Below, piece after piece: positions 61,449 to 64,000 of a stretch of DNA of 64,000 nucleotides. The translations under genes were made by a program, and so were the position numbers. The notes under the pieces are model-generated. The model searched no databases. It was given only the letters and a program-made list of their open reading frames with translations, and had not been told where the DNA came from. The first letter of the stretch is position 1. Every line of letters starts with the position of its first letter. Source of the DNA: JAJDXO01 sp965207535 (GTDB lineage Bacteria > Pseudomonadota > Alphaproteobacteria > Rhodospirillales > UBA2165); the NCBI GenBank assembly GCA_965207535.1, contig CBDBMR010000014.1:310001-374000 (forward strand), given 5' to 3'.

Positions 61449-61476
61449 ACTTTATCCCACTAGATGAAGTATGCAA
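61449..61476 (-). promoter_or_regulatory. Promoter with shared operator block, propeller operon
   Basis: Minus strand: -35 TTGCAT (61476-61471), 16-bp spacer, -10 TAAAGT (61454-61449). TGCCCACTTTATCCCACTAG at 61444-61463 is identical to 51599-51618. The gap also faces the metallo-hydrolase gene at 61613, so both could respond. Confidence 0.7.
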
Positions 61477-61612
61477 TCCATGTTATCAGTGATCCGGCCG
61501 ATTATAATCCAGTTGCGGCTGCGGCATCCAACCACTGGATAACCGGGTGCCGCGGTTCGCTCGGCCGTCAAGAGGGTCGGATATCGCCCCCGAGCCAAAC
61601 CAGGACAGCGGA

Positions 61613-62416
61613 ATGATGCAGGTAACATTGCTTGGGACTGGCCTTCCCTTCCCCAACCCGAAACGCCGGGGTCCCGGCTATCTCATCCGATGCGGAGAAA
61701 CCAATTGCCTGGTCGACTGCGGATCCGGCGCGGTCCACCGGTTGGTCGAAGCCGGGAAGATGGCGCACGACATCGACCACGTTTTCATCACCCACTTGCA
61801 CTCCGATCACTTCATCGACCTCGGGCACTTCACAATCTGTCATTGGATATATGGAGATGGCCGCCCTTGGAACCTTTACGGCCCGGAGGGGATAGACGTC
61901 ATATTCCAGAACCTCCTAGATGCGCTCCGGTCCGATCTCGAACTCCGCAACAAAATCAGAAAATCGCCGAAGCCGTTGCCCCAAATCGTGGTTCATGAAC
62001 TCCGGCAAGGAGAAGCGCTTGAGGAAAACGGGCTGACGGTCAGCGCGTTTGATGTCGAACACCAACCTCTTGATCAGCCATTCGGGTATCGATTTGCCAC
62101 GCGGGACAAAACCGTGATCTTCTCGGGCGACACCTGCCCGTCCGAAAATCTGATCCGTCACAGCCAGGGGGCGGACGTTCTAATTCACGAATGCGTCGAG
62201 TACGACAAGTGGAAGGCGCGGGACATCGATCACGCCCATACCCCTCATGCACATACCTCGCCGGAACGGCTTGCTTTGTTGGCAAGGGACGCCAATGTGG
62301 GACTTCTGGTCACCACCCACATGATGGCGAACTCCGTCCCCCGCGAATTGATGGAAATCATCCGCCGGGACTATCGGAAGCCGGTGGCCATCGGCGAAGA
62401 TCTAATGACCGTTTGA
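61613..62416 (+). CDS. Metallo-beta-lactamase-fold hydrolase (RNase Z/AtsA-like)
   Basis: 267 residues from ATG 61613, or 61616. Metal motif HLHSDH at residues 61-66; FSGDTCPSENLI and HECVEY are further metal-ligand regions, and TTHMMANSVP closes the site. GTGLPFPNPKRRGPGYLIRCG is the usual RNase Z/arylsulfatase-like N-terminus. It hydrolyses phosphodiester, lactone or sulfate ester bonds; the specific reaction is not clear. It is 14 bases before the MetF-like gene. Confidence 0.88.
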   Translation: MMQVTLLGTGLPFPNPKRRGPGYLIRCGETNCLVDCGSGAVHRLVEAGKMAHDIDHVFITHLHSDHFIDLGHFTICHWIYGDGRPWNLYGPEGIDVIFQNLLDALRSDLELRNKIRKSPKPLPQIVVHELRQGEALEENGLTVSAFDVEHQPLDQPFGYRFATRDKTVIFSGDTCPSENLIRHSQGADVLIHECVEYDKWKARDIDHAHTPHAHTSPERLALLARDANVGLLVTTHMMANSVPRELMEIIRRDYRKPVAIGEDLMTV

Positions 62417-62430
62417 CGGCGGATCGCTCT

Positions 62431-63297
62431 ATGACGGATTTACGCACCTCTTCCTGGTCTCTGGAGGCCACACTGCCGAAGCCGGCGGAGATCGAGGCTG
62501 TGGCGTCGGTCATCGAGGAGGGAACGGAGGTTTTCCTCAGCACACTTCCGCACGTCTCGTTGGACCAGCAGATCGAAACGGCGCGGATCGTCCGGTCAAA
62601 CGGGCTCGAGCCGGTTCTCCACATCGCCACTCGGTACTTCGCGACACGGACGGAAATGGTGGGATACCTCGCGCGCGCCAACCAGGAGGCGGAGGTCTCC
62701 AGAGTACTCGTCATCGGCGGCGACCTGCATCCGCCCCGCGGCGAATTCGATTCCGCACTGGCATTCATCAAGAGCGGATTGGCTTCCGACTACGGCATCA
62801 AGAGGATTGGCGTCGCCGGATATCCGGAAGGACATCCGAAAATTCCTGATGCCACGCTTTGGACCGAAATGGGGGAGAAATTGGCTTCCGCCCGGGCGCA
62901 AGGATTGGATTTCGAGATCGTGACCCAGTTCTGCTTTAGTCCCGACGCCATCGTGGACTGGCTCGACGACACCTGGGAGCGCTGGCCCGGGACGCATGTG
63001 CGTCTCGGCTTCGCGGGACCGGCCTCCGCAAAGTCGATTCTGCGTTACGCATTAAGGTGCGGCGTGAAGACCCCGAAAAGCGGACTGGGTCACAAGCTTA
63101 CGGCGGCCTCTCGATTGGCAAAGAATCACGACCCGGCGCCGTCAATTGTGGCGGTCGGGGATGCCATTCGGCAAAAATCAGGCTCGGCGTCCGTTCATTT
63201 GTTCTCCTTCGGCGGAGTTGAAAACACGGTGCGCTGGATGAACCGCGGTCTCGGGTCATCACGCTCGGCGGACCGCGATCCCCAGGCCTACGCTTAA
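62431..63297 (+). CDS. Methylenetetrahydrofolate reductase-like protein (MetF/LigH-type partner)
   Basis: 288 residues from ATG 62431. It has the MTHFR TIM-barrel pattern: EVFLSTLPHVSLDQQIETARIVRSNGLEPVLHIATRYF, VLVIGGDLHPPRGEFDSALAF, VAGYPEGHPKIPDATLW and FEIVTQFCFSPDAIVDWLDDTW. FAD-dependent reduction or, in demethylation pathways, oxidation of methyl-THF. Shorter and more diverged than housekeeping MetF, so a pathway-specific version is likely. Pairs with the LigM-like demethylase. Confidence 0.85.
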   Translation: MTDLRTSSWSLEATLPKPAEIEAVASVIEEGTEVFLSTLPHVSLDQQIETARIVRSNGLEPVLHIATRYFATRTEMVGYLARANQEAEVSRVLVIGGDLHPPRGEFDSALAFIKSGLASDYGIKRIGVAGYPEGHPKIPDATLWTEMGEKLASARAQGLDFEIVTQFCFSPDAIVDWLDDTWERWPGTHVRLGFAGPASAKSILRYALRCGVKTPKSGLGHKLTAASRLAKNHDPAPSIVAVGDAIRQKSGSASVHLFSFGGVENTVRWMNRGLGSSRSADRDPQAYA

Positions 63298-63359
63298 TCC
63301 ATCTTATGGGACTAGGGTTCGAATCCATGGATTGGTGGCCGAAACGGCCGGGAAAGAAC

Positions 63360-63384
63360 GGTGGCCCCGGCAGGACTCGAACCG
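63360..63384 (-). other. Possible tRNA 3'-end remnant
   Basis: On the minus strand, GGTTCGAGTCC (63383-63373) has the TpsiC-arm consensus, followed by TGCCGGGGCCACC ending at 63360, like a tRNA acceptor end. No D-arm or anticodon arm precedes it. Such fragments mark attachment sites of integrated elements. Low confidence. Confidence 0.3.
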
Positions 63385-63442
63385 GCAGGCAACGAACCAA
63401 GATGTTCATCCGCGCCGTGGTTTCATCAAAACATGACCCGAT

Positions 63443-64000
63443 CTAGCGGTTGCTTTCGGCCTTTTTCAGAAAGGCCGCAAGTATCCCGGCAAGCCGCGGT
63501 TCCGCGTCACGCCATTCTTGAACGTCCCATTCCTGCAGCAATTGGTCCTCGGGCAGAATTCTTACCACGCCTTCGTGCAATTCGCCGTTGGGCAAAAGGT
63601 TCACCGTTTTTCGCGCTGTCTCCGGGGTATGGACAACGTCGTTCCCCGCGACCAGGCAGACAGGGCAACTTATGGCATTAAGTTGTTCCTCCGTGGCCCC
63701 GACGATAGGCAGCAAGGCCGATTTCAGGAACGCCTCACGCCAAATTTCCATCGCCTCGATGAAGGCGTCGACGTCCATCCCCAGGATGTATTCCCGGTTC
63801 GACGGCCGGGCTGCAATGAGCTCGGCGAAATGCTCGGATTCGGCGACGGCTTCCATGCCGCCCTCTCTGGCGAGTTCGATGTACTGGCCGTAGTAGTTCT
63901 GAGATAACCGGTCGACGGCGTGTTGGCCACCGGTCACCCGCCAGAGCAGAAGGCCCGAAAGCGCTTCCGGATGACGGATGGCAAACAGGATGGCGAGCCG
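63443..64000 (-). CDS. Alpha/beta hydrolase, C-terminal part (gene continues beyond the window)
   Basis: About 185 residues are visible and the frame is open to the window edge (RLAILFAIRHPEALSGLLLW precedes the internal GTG at 63937). The lid region NYYGQYIELAREGGMEAVAES and the segment EEQLNAISCPVCLVAGNDVVHTPETARKTVNLLP, with the catalytic acid, are alpha/beta hydrolase features; the His is not obvious in the tail. It could be a lactonase or esterase in the same pathway. A 145-base gap separates it from the MetF-like gene. Confidence 0.75.
   Translation of the reverse strand, partial: RLAILFAIRHPEALSGLLLWRVTGGQHAVDRLSQNYYGQYIELAREGGMEAVAESEHFAELIAARPSNREYILGMDVDAFIEAMEIWREAFLKSALLPIVGATEEQLNAISCPVCLVAGNDVVHTPETARKTVNLLPNGELHEGVVRILPEDQLLQEWDVQEWRDAEPRLAGILAAFLKKAESNR

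Noticed and set aside
63315..63440. A complete tRNA gene near 63.3-63.4 kb
   Set aside because: Only the T-arm consensus and acceptor-like end are visible; no D-arm or anticodon stem fits.

Overview
The window reads as a high-GC alphaproteobacterial chromosome, most like an environmental Rhodospirillales-type heterotroph. This is inferred from protein style, dense short-spaced operons and the abundance of TRAP and TTT (tripartite tricarboxylate) solute transporters; no rRNA or complete tRNA is present to confirm it.

Layout. (1) 1-10 kb: the end of a TRAP permease gene, a glutamine amidotransferase, hydantoinase/oxoprolinase subunits (HyuB, HyuA), a GlxA-type regulator and a complete TRAP operon, probably for uptake and hydrolysis of a cyclic amide. 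A 266-bp element with perfect 21-bp inverted ends lies between the amidotransferase and hyuB. (2) 10.5-18.2 kb: a four-gene, overlapping minus-strand cassette (MmeI-like adenine DNA methyltransferase, membrane coiled-coil protein, DExH helicase, GIY-YIG nuclease) that looks like a restriction or defence system. The methyltransferase gene is split by a precise IS5-family insertion, and both sides of the cassette carry the same 12-bp-stem hairpin. (3) 18.4-32.4 kb: oxidative catabolism, with an orphan molybdenum hydroxylase large subunit, a tautomerase, an esterase, a flavin monooxygenase, a complete CoxMSL-type hydroxylase, a TSUP exporter, an aldehyde dehydrogenase and an uncharacterised nitroreductase-like operon. 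(4) 32.5-42.5 kb: a second TRAP system with a TetR regulator, a MarR-controlled TTT system, a metallophosphoesterase and a sulfatase. (5) 42.7-45.1 kb: a haloalkane dehalogenase plus glutathione transferase pair wedged between a truncated MaoC gene and a truncated amidohydrolase gene, which suggests an acquired dehalogenation module. (6) 45.2-64 kb: a catabolic regulon with a long minus-strand operon (RidA, HTH-methyltransferase hybrid, ADP-forming acyl-CoA synthetase, SDR, odd tautomerase, isochorismatase-type hydrolase, enoyl-CoA hydratase, FAD oxidoreductase, TTT transporter), a LigM-like tetrahydrofolate-dependent demethylase, a GMC oxidoreductase, an Asp-box propeller, a metallo-beta-lactamase-fold hydrolase and a MetF-like reductase. 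Two of its promoters share an identical 20-bp operator/-10 block and a third intergenic region has a diverged copy.

The best candidates for new biology are the split MmeI-like/helicase/GIY-YIG cassette and the demethylase regulon with its shared promoter motif. Both rest on sequence reading alone; no database search was possible.
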